A stretch of 64,000 nt of DNA from Streptomyces qinzhouensis. Lineage in GTDB: Bacteria; Actinomycetota; Actinomycetes; Streptomycetales; Streptomycetaceae. Under the pieces are notes generated by a model. The model saw only the letters and a program-made list of their open reading frames with translations, had not been told where the DNA came from and made no database searches. Below, one piece after another: positions 17,543 through 26,988 of this stretch. A program made the translations under genes and the position numbers. The stretch spans positions 3,906,001 to 3,970,000 of the forward strand of contig NZ_CP042266.1 in the NCBI RefSeq assembly GCF_007856155.1, read 5' to 3'. The number at the start of each line of letters is the position of its first letter. The stretch's first letter is position 1.

Positions 17543-18523
17543 GTGGCCGTACAGAAACTTCCCCTCGCCAAGGCGCTGAACGAATCGCTGCGCACGGCGC
17601 TGGAGACCGACCCCAAGGTCCTGATCATGGGTGAGGACGTCGGCAAGCTCGGCGGCGTCTTCCGGATCACCGACGGACTCCAGAAGGACTTCGGCGAGGA
17701 CCGGGTGATCGACACCCCGCTGGCCGAGTCCGGCATCATCGGCACCGCCATCGGGCTCGCCCTGCGCGGCTACCGCCCGGTCGCCGAGATCCAGTTCGAC
17801 GGCTTCGTCTTCCCGGCGTACGACCAGATCGTCACCCAGCTGGCGAAGATGCACGCCCGCGCGCTGGGCGCGGTCAAGCTGCCGGTCGTCGTGCGGATTC
17901 CGTACGGCGGCGGGATCGGCGCGGTGGAGCACCACAGCGAATCGCCGGAAGCGCTGTTCGCCCATGTCGCCGGATTGAAGGTCGTCTCGCCGTCGAACGC
18001 GTCCGACGCGTACTGGATGCTCCAGCAGGCCATCCAGAGCGACGACCCGGTCATCTTCTTCGAGCCCAAGCGGCGCTACTGGGACAAGGGCGAGGTCGAC
18101 ACCGAGGCGATTCCCGGACCGTTGCACACCGCCCGGGTGGTGCGCGAGGGCGACCGGATCACGCTGGCCGCCTACGGGCCGATGGTCAAGGTCTGTACGG
18201 AGGCGGCCGCGGCCGCCGCCGAGGACGGTGTCTCGGTCGAGGTGCTCGACCTGCGCTCCGTCTCGCCGCTCGATTTCGACACGATCCAGCGGTCGGTGGA
18301 GAAGACCGGCCGGCTGGTGGTGGTGCACGAGGCGCCGGTGTTCTACGGTTCGGGCGCGGAGATCGCCGCCCGGATTACCGAGCGCTGCTTCTACCACCTG
18401 GAGGCACCGGTGCTGAGGGTCGGCGGCTTCCACGCCCCCTACCCGCCGGCCCGGCTGGAGGAGGAGTACCTGCCGGGTCTGGACCGGGTACTCGACGCCG
18501 TCGACCGCGCGCTGGCGTACTGA
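17543..18523 (+). CDS. bkdB: Branched-chain 2-oxoacid dehydrogenase E1 beta subunit
   Basis: 326 residues, usual for the family. Transketolase-type pyrimidine-binding part near the start (LIMGEDVGKLGGVFRITDGL, with the catalytic Glu expected in GEDVG) and a C-terminal domain ending EEEYLPGLDRVLDAVDRALAY. It forms the alpha2-beta2 E1 with BkdA. The GTG at 17543 lies 2 bp after the bkdA stop with GAGAGGGG upstream; the open frame extends far 5' in a shadow of bkdA, which is not part of this gene. Confidence 0.93.
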   Translation: MAVQKLPLAKALNESLRTALETDPKVLIMGEDVGKLGGVFRITDGLQKDFGEDRVIDTPLAESGIIGTAIGLALRGYRPVAEIQFDGFVFPAYDQIVTQLAKMHARALGAVKLPVVVRIPYGGGIGAVEHHSESPEALFAHVAGLKVVSPSNASDAYWMLQQAIQSDDPVIFFEPKRRYWDKGEVDTEAIPGPLHTARVVREGDRITLAAYGPMVKVCTEAAAAAAEDGVSVEVLDLRSVSPLDFDTIQRSVEKTGRLVVVHEAPVFYGSGAEIAARITERCFYHLEAPVLRVGGFHAPYPPARLEEEYLPGLDRVLDAVDRALAY

Positions 18524-18545
18524 GGAACGAGGGAGTGCCGAGATC

Positions 18546-20000
18546 ATGACGGAGAACGCTTCGCGCTTCCGTGAGTTCAAGATGCCCGATGTGGGCGAGG
18601 GACTCACCGAGGCGGAGATCCTCAAGTGGTATGTACAGCCCGGTGACACGGTCACCGACGGGCAGGTCGTCTGCGAGGTCGAGACGGCGAAGGCGGCGGT
18701 CGAGCTGCCGATCCCGTACGACGGTGTGGTGCACGAGCTGCGCTTCCCGGAGGGCACGACGGTCGACGTCGGCCAGGTGATCATCTCCGTGGACGTGGCC
18801 CCGGGCACGGCACCGGAGGGAGCGCGGGGCGGGGCCGCCTCGGGGGAGGCCCCCGCCGAGCGGCCCGCCGCCGAAGAGGCGCCGAAGGGGCGCACGCCGG
18901 TGCTCGTCGGGTACGGCGTCGCCGAGGCGTCCACCCGGCGCAGGCCCCGTAAGACCCCGGCTGTGGCGCCCGCCGCGCAGGTGCCGGTCCAGCAGGCAGC
19001 CGCCGCGCTCCAGGGCGAGCTGAACGGCGGGACGGGCGGTGGTGGGCTGAACGGCAGCCGGACCCCGGCCGATGTCCCGTCGGCGCTCACCGGCTCCCGT
19101 CCGCTGGCGAAGCCGCCGGTACGGAAGCTGGCCAAGGACCTCGGCGTCGATCTGGCGCGGGTCACTCCCACCGGCCCGGACGGCGTCATCACCCGCGACG
19201 ACATCCGCGCGGTCCTCGCCGCCCCGGCCGTCCCGGAGGCCGCGGCCCCGGCCGCGCCGGAGCCCGCCGCCGAGGCCCCGCACCCCGTGCCGGCCGGTGC
19301 CCGGGAGACCCGTATCCCGGTCAAGGGGGTACGGAAGGCCACCGCGGCGGCCATGGTCGGCAGCGCCTTCACCGCGCCGCATGTCACGGAGTTCATCACC
19401 TTCGACATCAGCCGCACGATGAAGCTGGTGGAGGAGCTGAAGGCCGATCCGGACCTGGCCGGGGTGCGGGTCAACCCGCTGCTGCTGATCGCCCGGGCGC
19501 TACTGGTCGCCATCCGGCGCAATCCCGGGATCAACGCCTCCTGGGACGAGGCCAACCAGGAGATCGTCCAGAAGCACTACGTCAATCTGGGCATCGCCGC
19601 GGCCACTCCGCGCGGTCTGATCGTGCCGAACATCAAGGACGCGCAGGACAAGACCCTGCCCGAACTGGCCGCCGCGCTCGGTGAACTGGTCTCGGTGGCC
19701 CGGGAGGGGAAGACCACGCCCGCCGCGATGCAGGGCGGCACGATCACCATCACCAATGTCGGGGTCTTCGGCATCGACAGCGGTACCCCGATCCTGAACC
19801 CGGGCGAGTCCGCGATCCTCGCGGTCGGGGCGATCAAGCTCCAGCCCTGGGTCCACAAGGGGAAGGTGAAGCCGCGTCAGATCACCACGCTGGGGCTCTC
19901 CTTCGACCATCGGCTGATCGACGGCGAACTGGGCTCCCGCTTCCTGGCGGATGTCGCCGCGATCCTGGAGCAGCCGAAGAAGCTGATCACCTGGGTCTGA
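18546..20000 (+). CDS. bkdC: Branched-chain 2-oxoacid dehydrogenase E2 (lipoamide acyltransferase)
   Basis: 484 residues. One N-terminal lipoyl domain (about 8-82) with lipoylated Lys49 in VETAKAAVE; an Ala/Pro linker; a peripheral-subunit-binding domain (VRKLAKDLGVDLARV...GVITRDDIRAVL); and the catalytic domain with the active-site FDHRLIDGELGSRFL. It takes the acyl group from E1 to CoA. No E3 gene is adjacent, so lipoamide dehydrogenase must come from elsewhere. Starts 23 bp after bkdB with a good ribosome binding site. Confidence 0.94.
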   Translation: MTENASRFREFKMPDVGEGLTEAEILKWYVQPGDTVTDGQVVCEVETAKAAVELPIPYDGVVHELRFPEGTTVDVGQVIISVDVAPGTAPEGARGGAASGEAPAERPAAEEAPKGRTPVLVGYGVAEASTRRRPRKTPAVAPAAQVPVQQAAAALQGELNGGTGGGGLNGSRTPADVPSALTGSRPLAKPPVRKLAKDLGVDLARVTPTGPDGVITRDDIRAVLAAPAVPEAAAPAAPEPAAEAPHPVPAGARETRIPVKGVRKATAAAMVGSAFTAPHVTEFITFDISRTMKLVEELKADPDLAGVRVNPLLLIARALLVAIRRNPGINASWDEANQEIVQKHYVNLGIAAATPRGLIVPNIKDAQDKTLPELAAALGELVSVAREGKTTPAAMQGGTITITNVGVFGIDSGTPILNPGESAILAVGAIKLQPWVHKGKVKPRQITTLGLSFDHRLIDGELGSRFLADVAAILEQPKKLITWV

Positions 20001-20025
20001 ACGGCCCGTCGCCCACCCCGCTGAA

Positions 20026-20071
20026 CAGCCCGGGGCCCATGACCAGGCACATGGTCACGGGCCCCGGGCTG
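20026..20071. terminator. Strong hairpin terminator, bidirectional
   Basis: A stem of 13 bp (CAGCCCGGGGCCC and complement) plus a further 6 bp (TGACCA/TGGTCA) with one mismatch and a 6-base loop, between the convergent bkdC and carboxypeptidase genes. Confidence 0.8.
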
Positions 20072-20119
20072 TGGTGTCCCGGCGAGTGCTCCCGGTGGGT
20101 GTTCCCGGCCGGGGAGAGA

Positions 20120-21058
20120 TCAGTCCTGCTGGGCGCCCGCGGGCAGCGAGCGGAGCTGCATCGTCTTCGCGGTCGTCGACTTGAAGCCGTAGTCGAGCAG
20201 CTTCGCGGCGTCCTTGAAGCGGTCCGGGCCGTTCAGGGCGACACCGATGTAGGTCTTGCCGTTACGGGTGGCGGCGAACACCAGGCAGGGCCCGGCGGCC
20301 GTGCCCGTACCGGTCTTCATGCCGGTCGCGCCCGAGTAGGAGCCGAGCAGCTTGTTGGTGTTGTACCAGGTGTAGGTGCGCTTCTTGCCGTTCGACGCGG
20401 TGGCGACCGCGACGTACTTCGGCGCCTTGACGACATCCCGGAAGGTCGGGTTGCTGTAGGCGTGGCGCGCGAGCTTCGCCAGATCGGAGGGCGTGGTGTA
20501 GTTCTGGCCGGCCTGCGAGATGCCGTCGAAGGAGTCGAACTTGGTGTTCTTCAGGCCGAGCGCGGTGGCCTTGCGGTTCATGTTCGCGATGAAGGACTTG
20601 GTCCGGGCGGCGGTGGTGCTGCCGGTGCCGAAGGCCTCCGCGAGCGCGTAGGCGGCGTCGCAGCCGGACGGCAGCATCAGGCCCGACAGCAGCTGCCGGA
20701 CCGTCAGCACATCGCCGACCTTGAGCTGGGCGGAGCTGCCGCCCTTCTGGATGACGTAGTCCGTGTACGTCTTCTTGATGGTGATCTTGCGGTTCAGGTT
20801 GAGGTTCGGCGACGTCAGGACCGTGGCCGCGGTGACGAGCTTCGTCGTGCTCGCCATCTGGCGGCGGACGTTGGCGCCCTTCCCGTAGGCGACCTTGCCG
20901 TTGCCGTACTCCATCAGGAAGGCGCCCTTGGCGCTGATGGTCGGTACCGCCGGGGCGGCCTGCGCGGAGGTCGCGGCGAAGGGGGAAGCGGCGATCAGAA
21001 GGCCGCTGGAGAGGACGACGGTGGCGGCGCGGCGGGCGCGCACGCTGCTGAGTATCAA
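20120..21058 (-). CDS. dac: D-alanyl-D-alanine carboxypeptidase (serine-type, S11/PBP5-like)
   Basis: About 312 residues. Signal peptide (RARRAATVVLSSGLLIAAS...SAQA), then penicillin-binding motifs: SxxK in MASTTK, SxN-equivalent SGC in LPSGCDAA, and KTG in GMKTGTG. It trims the terminal D-Ala of peptidoglycan outside the cell. The preferred start is TTG at 21058, seven bases after CGGAGCG; a GTG at 21043 lacks a Shine-Dalgarno site. The long in-frame extension to 21295 is non-coding. The Cys in the second motif occurs in other streptomycete members, from memory. Divergent from the GntR gene. Confidence 0.9.
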   Translation of the reverse strand: MILSSVRARRAATVVLSSGLLIAASPFAATSAQAAPAVPTISAKGAFLMEYGNGKVAYGKGANVRRQMASTTKLVTAATVLTSPNLNLNRKITIKKTYTDYVIQKGGSSAQLKVGDVLTVRQLLSGLMLPSGCDAAYALAEAFGTGSTTAARTKSFIANMNRKATALGLKNTKFDSFDGISQAGQNYTTPSDLAKLARHAYSNPTFRDVVKAPKYVAVATASNGKKRTYTWYNTNKLLGSYSGATGMKTGTGTAAGPCLVFAATRNGKTYIGVALNGPDRFKDAAKLLDYGFKSTTAKTMQLRSLPAGAQQD

Positions 21059-21323
21059 AAGAAACGCTCCGAAAGGGAGGAATGCGTCAATTGCCGTAAT
21101 GCGTAAGGAAAAACCAAAGAGTTGAGGGCCCGGGTGGCCGGTGGCCACGAGGGGTCTACGGGGTAGACGCCCGGACGCACCGAATGGATGCACGATGCAG
21201 TGCCGTTTCTGCGGAAAAACTTTCGGGCCCGGTTTTCTGTCGTGCCGTACCCCGGACATGGCGGCCGTACCACCGGTCGGACGCCCTCTGGGCATGCACC
21301 TGTGTTGTATCTAAGCTGTGCCC

Positions 21324-21974
21324 ATGCCTGCACCAGCCCCCGTCACCCCCGCCGCCGAGCGCGTCTACGTCCATATCAAGCAGGCCGTGCTCGACCGCCG
21401 CTACGCCGGGGGGACCCTGCTCACCGAAGGCGAACTCGCCGACGCGGTGGGCGTCTCCCGTACCCCCGTCCGCGAGGCGCTGCTCAAACTGGAGGTAGAG
21501 GGGCTGATCAAGCTCTACCCCAAGAAGGGTGCGCTGGTCCTGGCCGTATCGGCCCAGGAGATCGCCGATGTCGTGGAGACCCGGCTGCTGGTCGAGGAGC
21601 ACGCCGCCCGGAAGGCCGTCCCCGCCTCGCCCCAGCTGCTGGCCCGGCTCGAACAGCTGCTGGAGCAGCAGAAGCGCCAGGGCGAGGAGGGCGATCTGGC
21701 CGCGGTCGCCGTCACCGACCGGAACTTCCATCTGGAGATCGTCCGCAGCGGCGGCAACGCCATTCTCTCCAAGCTGTACGAGCAGCTCCGCGACCGCCAG
21801 TTGCGGATGGGCGTCGCCGTGATGCACGCCCATCCCGACCGGATCGCCAAGAACGTCGTGGAGCACGGCGAGATCCTGGAAGCGCTGCGGGCCGGCGATC
21901 CGGAAGCCGCCGCCGCGGTCATTCACCGGCACGTCGGCTGGTTCAACAGTCTGGCGCGGGGCGACGTCCGATGA
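21324..21974 (+). CDS. GntR/FadR-subfamily regulator (FCD domain)
   Basis: 216 residues: N-terminal winged helix (GELADAVGVSRTPVREALLKLEVEGLIKLYPKKGALV) and C-terminal FCD ligand domain with the usual metal ligands (Asp in VTDRNFH, His in MHAHPD, VVEHGEIL and IHRHVGW). The ATG at 21324 has no Shine-Dalgarno; TAAGCT sits 7-12 bases upstream, so it may be leaderless. A GTG two codons earlier is also possible. Its stop overlaps the MFS start by ATGA, so it is translationally coupled to that transporter and very likely controls it. The effector is probably a carboxylate. Confidence 0.87.
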   Translation: MPAPAPVTPAAERVYVHIKQAVLDRRYAGGTLLTEGELADAVGVSRTPVREALLKLEVEGLIKLYPKKGALVLAVSAQEIADVVETRLLVEEHAARKAVPASPQLLARLEQLLEQQKRQGEEGDLAAVAVTDRNFHLEIVRSGGNAILSKLYEQLRDRQLRMGVAVMHAHPDRIAKNVVEHGEILEALRAGDPEAAAAVIHRHVGWFNSLARGDVR

Positions 21975-23299
21975 GCTCGCGGTCCGCCGCGGGCGCCCCC
22001 GGTCCGATATCCCTGCCCGGTGACCCGCCGGGCGGCCGCCGCGCCGCCCTGATCTGGGGCATCGGGGTCTCCGTCTACTGTGTCGCCGTCGTCTTCCGCA
22101 CCTCCCTGGGTGTCGCGGGACTCGACGCCGCCGACCGCTTCGGCGTGGGCGCCTCCGCGCTCTCCACCTTCTCCATCCTCCAGCTGCTGGTCTACGCGGG
22201 AATGCAGATCCCCGTCGGCGTCCTGGTCGACCGGCTGGGCACCAAGAAGGTCCTGGCCATCGGGGCGGCCCTGTTCACCCTCGGCCAGCTCGGCTTCGCG
22301 CTCTCCCCCTCGTACGGGATGGCCCTCGCCGCCCGGGTCCTCCTCGGCTGCGGCGACGCGATGACCTTCATCAGCGTGCTCCGGCTGGGCGGGCGCTGGT
22401 TCCCCGCCCGGCGCGGTCCGCTGATCGGCCAGATCGCCGCGCTCTTCGGCATGGTGGGGAATCTGGTCTCCACGGTCGTCCTGGCCCGGCTGCTCGACGA
22501 CCGCGGCTGGGTCTTCGCCTTCGGCGGCAGCTCGGTGGCCGGGGCGGTGGTGCTGGTCCTGGTGCTCTGTTTCCTGAAGGACCACCCCGAGGGCCATGAA
22601 CCGGCGCCCGTCCGGCACCGGGGCGCGGGCTCCGTCCGCCGTCAGATCGCCGGCTCCTGGCGCGAACCGGGCACCCGGCTCGGGATGTGGGTCCACTTCA
22701 CCACGCAGTTCCCGGCGATGGTCTTCATGCTGCTGTGGGGCATGCCGTTCCTGGTGGAGGCGGAGGGGCTGGCACGGGAGACCGCCGGGGCGCTGCTGAC
22801 GCTGGTGGTGCTGGTGAGCATGGTGGTGGGGCTGGTGTTCGGGCAGATCATCGCGCGCCACCACGCCGCCCGGCTGCCGCTGGCCCTGGGTACGGTGCTG
22901 GCCACGGCGCTGGTGTGGGGCGCGGTGCTGGCCTACCCCGGCGGCCGGGCGCCGATCTGGCTGCTGATCACCCTCTGCGCGGTCCTGGGCGCCTGCGGTC
23001 CGGCCTCCATGATCGGCTTCGATTTCGCCCGGCCGGCGAATCCGCCGGAGCGCCAGGGCACGGCCTCGGGAATCGTCAATGTGGGCGGCTTCACCGCGTC
23101 CATGACCACCCTGCTGGCGATCGGGCTGCTGCTGGACGTGAGCGGCGGCAATTACCGGACCGCCTTCTCCAGCGTCTTCGTCCTGGAGGCGCTGGGCGTC
23201 GTCCAGATCCTCCGGCTGCGCGGCCGGACGGCCCGGCTGGAACGGGAGCGGCTGGTGGCGAGCCGGGTGGAGGCGGTCCACGTACCGGCGAAGGCGTAA
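21971..23299 (+). CDS. MFS transporter, carboxylate or sugar-acid type
   Basis: 442 residues with twelve predicted helices and the MFS loop motif around DRLGTKKVLAIG. Motif order and the VVFRTSLGVAGLDAA start resemble anion:cation symporters and nitrate/hexuronate-like permeases. The ATG overlaps the GntR stop (ATGA). The pair suggests a regulated uptake system for an organic acid, an inference from the FCD-type regulator. The frame stays open far upstream through the GntR gene, but that part is a shadow. Confidence 0.87.
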   Translation: MSSRSAAGAPGPISLPGDPPGGRRAALIWGIGVSVYCVAVVFRTSLGVAGLDAADRFGVGASALSTFSILQLLVYAGMQIPVGVLVDRLGTKKVLAIGAALFTLGQLGFALSPSYGMALAARVLLGCGDAMTFISVLRLGGRWFPARRGPLIGQIAALFGMVGNLVSTVVLARLLDDRGWVFAFGGSSVAGAVVLVLVLCFLKDHPEGHEPAPVRHRGAGSVRRQIAGSWREPGTRLGMWVHFTTQFPAMVFMLLWGMPFLVEAEGLARETAGALLTLVVLVSMVVGLVFGQIIARHHAARLPLALGTVLATALVWGAVLAYPGGRAPIWLLITLCAVLGACGPASMIGFDFARPANPPERQGTASGIVNVGGFTASMTTLLAIGLLLDVSGGNYRTAFSSVFVLEALGVVQILRLRGRTARLERERLVASRVEAVHVPAKA

Positions 23300-23447
23300 C
23301 GGATCCCGAAGGGTGCCGTGGCGCCCGGTGCCGGTGCTCGCGCGGGAGGGTCCCGCCGGACGGCGGGCACGCGCGGGCATCGGACGGTGGCCTCGGAGCG
23401 TATGGCCGGGGCCCGCGGCTCAGGGCACACCGCCTGGGGTGCTTCCC

Positions 23448-24272
23448 TCAGGGGGTGACCGCGAACTCCCGGAGGATGACGGCGCCCAGCTCCTGGTCCC
23501 CGTCCACCTTCACCCGGTCGGCGACCGCCGCCGGACGGACCCGGCCGCACGCCAGGCGGTAGTACGTCTCCCAGTCGGTGGCGAGGGTGACCACGGGGCC
23601 CAGCGACGGCGAACCGTCGACCGTACCGCGGCCGTCCGGGCCGATCCGGACCGTACGGAGGAACTCCAGCGGTCCGTGGACGTCGATGACCACCGCGGAG
23701 TTGGGCGGGGCGCCCGCGTCCTTGGCGATCACCTTCGGCAGCGCCTCCAGCAGCACGTCCCGGGTGATGTGCGCGCCCGGTGAGTCCAGGTTCCCGGGCC
23801 GCCCCAGCGCGGCGCGCAGGTCCTGCTCATGGACCCAGGAGTCGAACGCCCGCATCCGCATCGCCAGTTCCAGCGTCTGCTCGGCCCCGAGCGGCGCCCG
23901 CACCCTGGCGTCCGGCGCGCGGTTCTCGTTCCGCAGCTGCCGGGCCCGCCGGATCAGCACATACTCCAGCTCGGCCACCATCTCCGGCGCGGTGTGATGC
24001 CGCCGCACGTCCACCTGCATCTCCATGTACCGCGCGAAGTCGCTCTTCACGTGGTACAGGTCGCGGGGCAGGGTGTGGATCGGCCGGGGGTCGCCGAGGA
24101 ACTCGGTCTCCAGCCCGATCACATGGGAGACGATGTCCCGGACGGACCAGGCGGGGCAGGGGGTCGCCCGGTTCCACTCGCCTTCGACGAGTGGTGTCAC
24201 CAGCTCCGTTATCGCTTCGAGGGAGTGGGTCCAGGCATCGGCGTAGGTCTGCAGGCTGGGATGGACGGTCAC
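23448..24272 (-). CDS. Maleylpyruvate-isomerase-family (DinB-like) mycothiol-dependent protein
   Basis: 274 residues. The N-terminal DinB/MDMPI four-helix bundle has the expected metal ligands (His in SVRDIVSHVIGLE; Glu and nearby residues in DSWVHEQDLRAAL), with the C-terminal MDMPI_C-like domain after ~150. Members use mycothiol in isomerase or S-transferase reactions; many have unknown substrates. The GTG at 24272 follows GAGGGGTCCC; the frame upstream is shadow. Single gene, convergent with the MFS gene. Confidence 0.85.
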   Translation of the reverse strand: MTVHPSLQTYADAWTHSLEAITELVTPLVEGEWNRATPCPAWSVRDIVSHVIGLETEFLGDPRPIHTLPRDLYHVKSDFARYMEMQVDVRRHHTAPEMVAELEYVLIRRARQLRNENRAPDARVRAPLGAEQTLELAMRMRAFDSWVHEQDLRAALGRPGNLDSPGAHITRDVLLEALPKVIAKDAGAPPNSAVVIDVHGPLEFLRTVRIGPDGRGTVDGSPSLGPVVTLATDWETYYRLACGRVRPAAVADRVKVDGDQELGAVILREFAVTP

Positions 24273-24296
24273 GGGACCCCTCGACGATTCTGCGGG

Positions 24297-24322
24297 TGGC
24301 TGGCGGTGGCGGTGGCGGTGGC
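24297..24322. repeat. 6-bp repeat (ggtggc) upstream of the DinB gene
   Basis: About four copies of a ggtggc unit in the divergent gap between the DinB-like gene and the thioredoxin-NHL gene. The 279-bp gap must hold promoters for both. Confidence 0.6.
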
Positions 24323-24551
24323 GTGCTGGTTCCGGTGGGAGTGGGAGGCTCGACAGTAAGTTACGCCGCCGGGCCGCGGCCCGGCAGGGCTTTCGTCTTA
24401 CGATCGTAGGCCCGGCGGCAAGGCCGGAACACAGGGGTGGCGAGGGTTCGCCACGATCGCCCGCGCCGGTTTCACCCGCGGCCGGGTGCCCGGCCGCCAC
24501 CGCACCCGCGCCCCGGAATGCGGGGATCGGCCCATGCTGTTGGATGGAGGC

Positions 24552-26327
24552 ATGGCTACTCGTGCACGTGTTCGCGCCCCCGAGCTGGTCGGCGGTGGCG
24601 GTTGGATCAACACCGGCGGCAAGGATCTGAAGCTCGCCGACTTCCGAGGTCGCATATTGATCTTGGATTTTTGGACCTTCTGCTGCATCAACTGCCTGCA
24701 CGTCCTGGACGAACTGCGCGAGCTGGAGGAGAAGCACCGGGACACCCTGGTGATCGTCGGGGTGCATTCGCCGAAGTTCGTGCACGAGGCCGATCACCGG
24801 GCGGTGGTGGACGCCGTCGAGCGGTACCAGGTGGCGCATCCGGTGCTCGACGATCCGGAGCTGGTGACCTGGAAGCAGTACGCGGTACGGGCCTGGCCGA
24901 CGCTGGTGGTGATCGACCCCGAGGGCTATGTCGTCGCCCAGCACGCGGGCGAGGGGCATGCCCACGCCATCGCCCGGCTGGTGGCCGAGCTGGTGGAGGA
25001 GCACACGGCGAAGGGGACCCTGCGGCGCGGGGACGGGCCCTATGTGGCGCCCGAGCCCGTCGCGACCGATCTGCGCTTCCCCGGCAAGGCGCTGGTCCTG
25101 CCGTCCGGGAATCTGCTGGTCTCCGACTCCACCCGGCACCAGCTGGTGGAGCTGGCGCCCGACGGCGAGACGGTCGTCCGCCGGATCGGCGGGGCGGCCG
25201 AGTTCAACGAGCCGCAGGGGCTGGCCCTGCTGCCCGACGGCCGGGTCGCCGTCGCCGACACGGTCAACCACCGGATCCGGGCGTACGACCCTTCGAGCGG
25301 GGCGGTCGAGACCCTCGCGGGCACCGGGAAGCAGTGGTGGCAGGGCTCGCCCACCGAGGGGCCCGCCCTGGCGGTCGATCTGTCGTCGCCGTGGGATCTG
25401 GCCTGGTGGGACGGGCTGCTGTGGATCGCCATGGCCGGGACGCACCAGCTGTGGACGTACGACCCGGAGGCCGGGACGGTCCGCCGGGCGGCCGGCACCA
25501 CCAATGAGGGCCTGGTCGACGGGCCCGCCGGTGAGGCCTGGTTCGCCCAGCCGTCGGGGCTCGCGGTGGCCGCGGACGGGGAGCGGCTGTGGATCGCGGA
25601 CGCGGAGAACTCGGCGCTGCGGTGGATCGACCGTGACGGGTCCGTGCACACCGCGGCCGGGACCGGGCTCTTCGACTTCGGGCACCGGGACGGGGACGCG
25701 GCCCAGGCGCTGTTCCAGCATCCGCTGGGGGTGACCGTGCTGCCGGACGGCTCGGTCGCCGTCTGCGATACGTACAACCACGCGCTGCGCCGCTACGATC
25801 CGGCGACCGGGCAGGTCACGACGGTCGCCACGGAGCTGCGGGAGCCCTCCGGCGCGGTGCTGGTGGACGGCGACATCGTGGTCGTGGAGTCGGCGGCGCA
25901 CCGGCTGACCCGGCTGCGGCTGCCCGAGGAGGCGGTACGGGTGGCGGCGGTGGCCCACCGTACGCAGCGGGCGGCGACATCCGTCGCGGGCGGGGCGGTG
26001 CTGCTGGACGTGGTCTTCGAGGCGCCCAGCGGGCAGAAGCTGGACACGCGGTACGGTCCTTCGACCCGGCTGCTGGTCTCGGCGACCCCGCCGGAGCTGC
26101 TGCGCTCCGGTGCGGGCACGGGCACGGAACTTTCGCGGCGACTGGAGATCGACCCGGCGGTCGGGGAGGGCGTGCTGCACGTTTCGGCGATGGCCGCGTC
26201 GTGCGACGACGATCCGGCGAACGAGTATCCGGCGTGCCATGTGCACCAGCAGGACTGGGGTGTTCCGGTGCGGGTGACGGCGGACGGCGAGGACCGGCTG
26301 CCGCTGATCCTGGCGGGTATGGCCTGA
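24552..26327 (+). CDS. Thioredoxin-like / NHL-repeat protein (NHLRC2-like)
   Basis: 591 residues. A TlpA/thioredoxin-like domain (about 35-165) carries the unusual redox motif WTFCCINC, then six NHL-type beta-propeller repeats (for example LVLPSGNLLVSDSTRHQLVEL, VAVADTVNHRIRAYDP, SVAVCDTYNHALRRYDP) and a C-terminal beta domain. The arrangement matches the NHLRC2 family found from bacteria to animals, whose biochemical role is poorly known. No signal peptide, so it is cytoplasmic. ATG at 24552 follows GGATGGAGG. Confidence 0.88.
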   Translation: MATRARVRAPELVGGGGWINTGGKDLKLADFRGRILILDFWTFCCINCLHVLDELRELEEKHRDTLVIVGVHSPKFVHEADHRAVVDAVERYQVAHPVLDDPELVTWKQYAVRAWPTLVVIDPEGYVVAQHAGEGHAHAIARLVAELVEEHTAKGTLRRGDGPYVAPEPVATDLRFPGKALVLPSGNLLVSDSTRHQLVELAPDGETVVRRIGGAAEFNEPQGLALLPDGRVAVADTVNHRIRAYDPSSGAVETLAGTGKQWWQGSPTEGPALAVDLSSPWDLAWWDGLLWIAMAGTHQLWTYDPEAGTVRRAAGTTNEGLVDGPAGEAWFAQPSGLAVAADGERLWIADAENSALRWIDRDGSVHTAAGTGLFDFGHRDGDAAQALFQHPLGVTVLPDGSVAVCDTYNHALRRYDPATGQVTTVATELREPSGAVLVDGDIVVVESAAHRLTRLRLPEEAVRVAAVAHRTQRAATSVAGGAVLLDVVFEAPSGQKLDTRYGPSTRLLVSATPPELLRSGAGTGTELSRRLEIDPAVGEGVLHVSAMAASCDDDPANEYPACHVHQQDWGVPVRVTADGEDRLPLILAGMA

Positions 26328-26352
26328 CGCAGGCCGGGGCGGGCCGGCCCGG

Positions 26353-26395
26353 CCCGCGGGCGGTCGTGGGGCGCTGCCCCGCGACCGCCCGCGGG
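26353..26395. terminator. Bidirectional hairpin terminator
   Basis: A 14-bp perfect stem (CCCGCGGGCGGTCG and complement) with an inner GGGGC/GCCCC extension, between the convergent NHL gene and the lipoprotein gene. Confidence 0.8.
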
Positions 26396-26434
26396 TTCCG
26401 AACGTCCGGGAACGTCAGAGGACGTCAGAGGATG

Positions 26435-26896
26435 TCAGGGGAGCTTGTTCGCGGCGATCGGGGAGACCGCGATGCAGGGGCTGACCGCCGCGGCGCCGCT
26501 GCTCTTCTTCTCCACCAGCACCTTGCCCTCGTGGGTCACCTTGCAGGTGAAGTCGGCGCCGCCGGCGGCGTCCAGGGCGGAGGGGATGACGGTGGGCGCC
26601 ATGACGCCGCGCAGCGTGACCGTCTTCGTCCACGGCAGCTGCGGCTTGTTGACCGTCTCCAGGGTCGGGTTGAGGGCGTCGCCCTTCCCGTTGGCGAACT
26701 CGATGGAGTCGACGTTCTTCCCGGTGACCTCGTAGGTCACCTGGTACTCCTTGTTGACCGTCTGGTCGACGGCCTTGGAGGCCTCGTCCTTGACCTTGTC
26801 CTTCACGGCGTCCTCCGCCGCGGAGCAGGCGGAGAGCGCCAGGACGAGTCCGGTGGCGAGAGCGGCGGCAGTGGTGTTGCGCAGAGAACGGCGCAT
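26435..26896 (-). CDS. MmpS-like lipoprotein
   Basis: 153 residues. Signal peptide with lipobox LSAC. The mature part has a charged helix (AVKDKVKDEASKAVDQ) and a beta-sandwich region resembling MmpS/DUF4333-type accessory proteins (YQVTYEVTGKNVDSIEFANGKGD and LPWTKTVTLRG). MmpS proteins assist MmpL exporters in mycobacteria, but no MmpL-like gene is nearby, so this is a lone surface lipoprotein. ATG at 26896 with a GGGGGGA-type ribosome binding site. Confidence 0.72.
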   Translation of the reverse strand: MRRSLRNTTAAALATGLVLALSACSAAEDAVKDKVKDEASKAVDQTVNKEYQVTYEVTGKNVDSIEFANGKGDALNPTLETVNKPQLPWTKTVTLRGVMAPTVIPSALDAAGGADFTCKVTHEGKVLVEKKSSGAAAVSPCIAVSPIAANKLP

Positions 26897-26988
26897 GGAG
26901 AGTCCCCCCGGGTCGTGTGCGGCAAAGCCGCAGACAATCGTAAAGCGTAGGTAAAGTCAAACTGTGTGCGGTTCGGTGGCCGGGCGGA

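Noticed and set aside
17402..19555. 717-aa minus-strand frame over bkdA-bkdC
   Set aside because: Ser/Arg/Pro-rich antisense shadow of the well-defined E1 and E2 genes.
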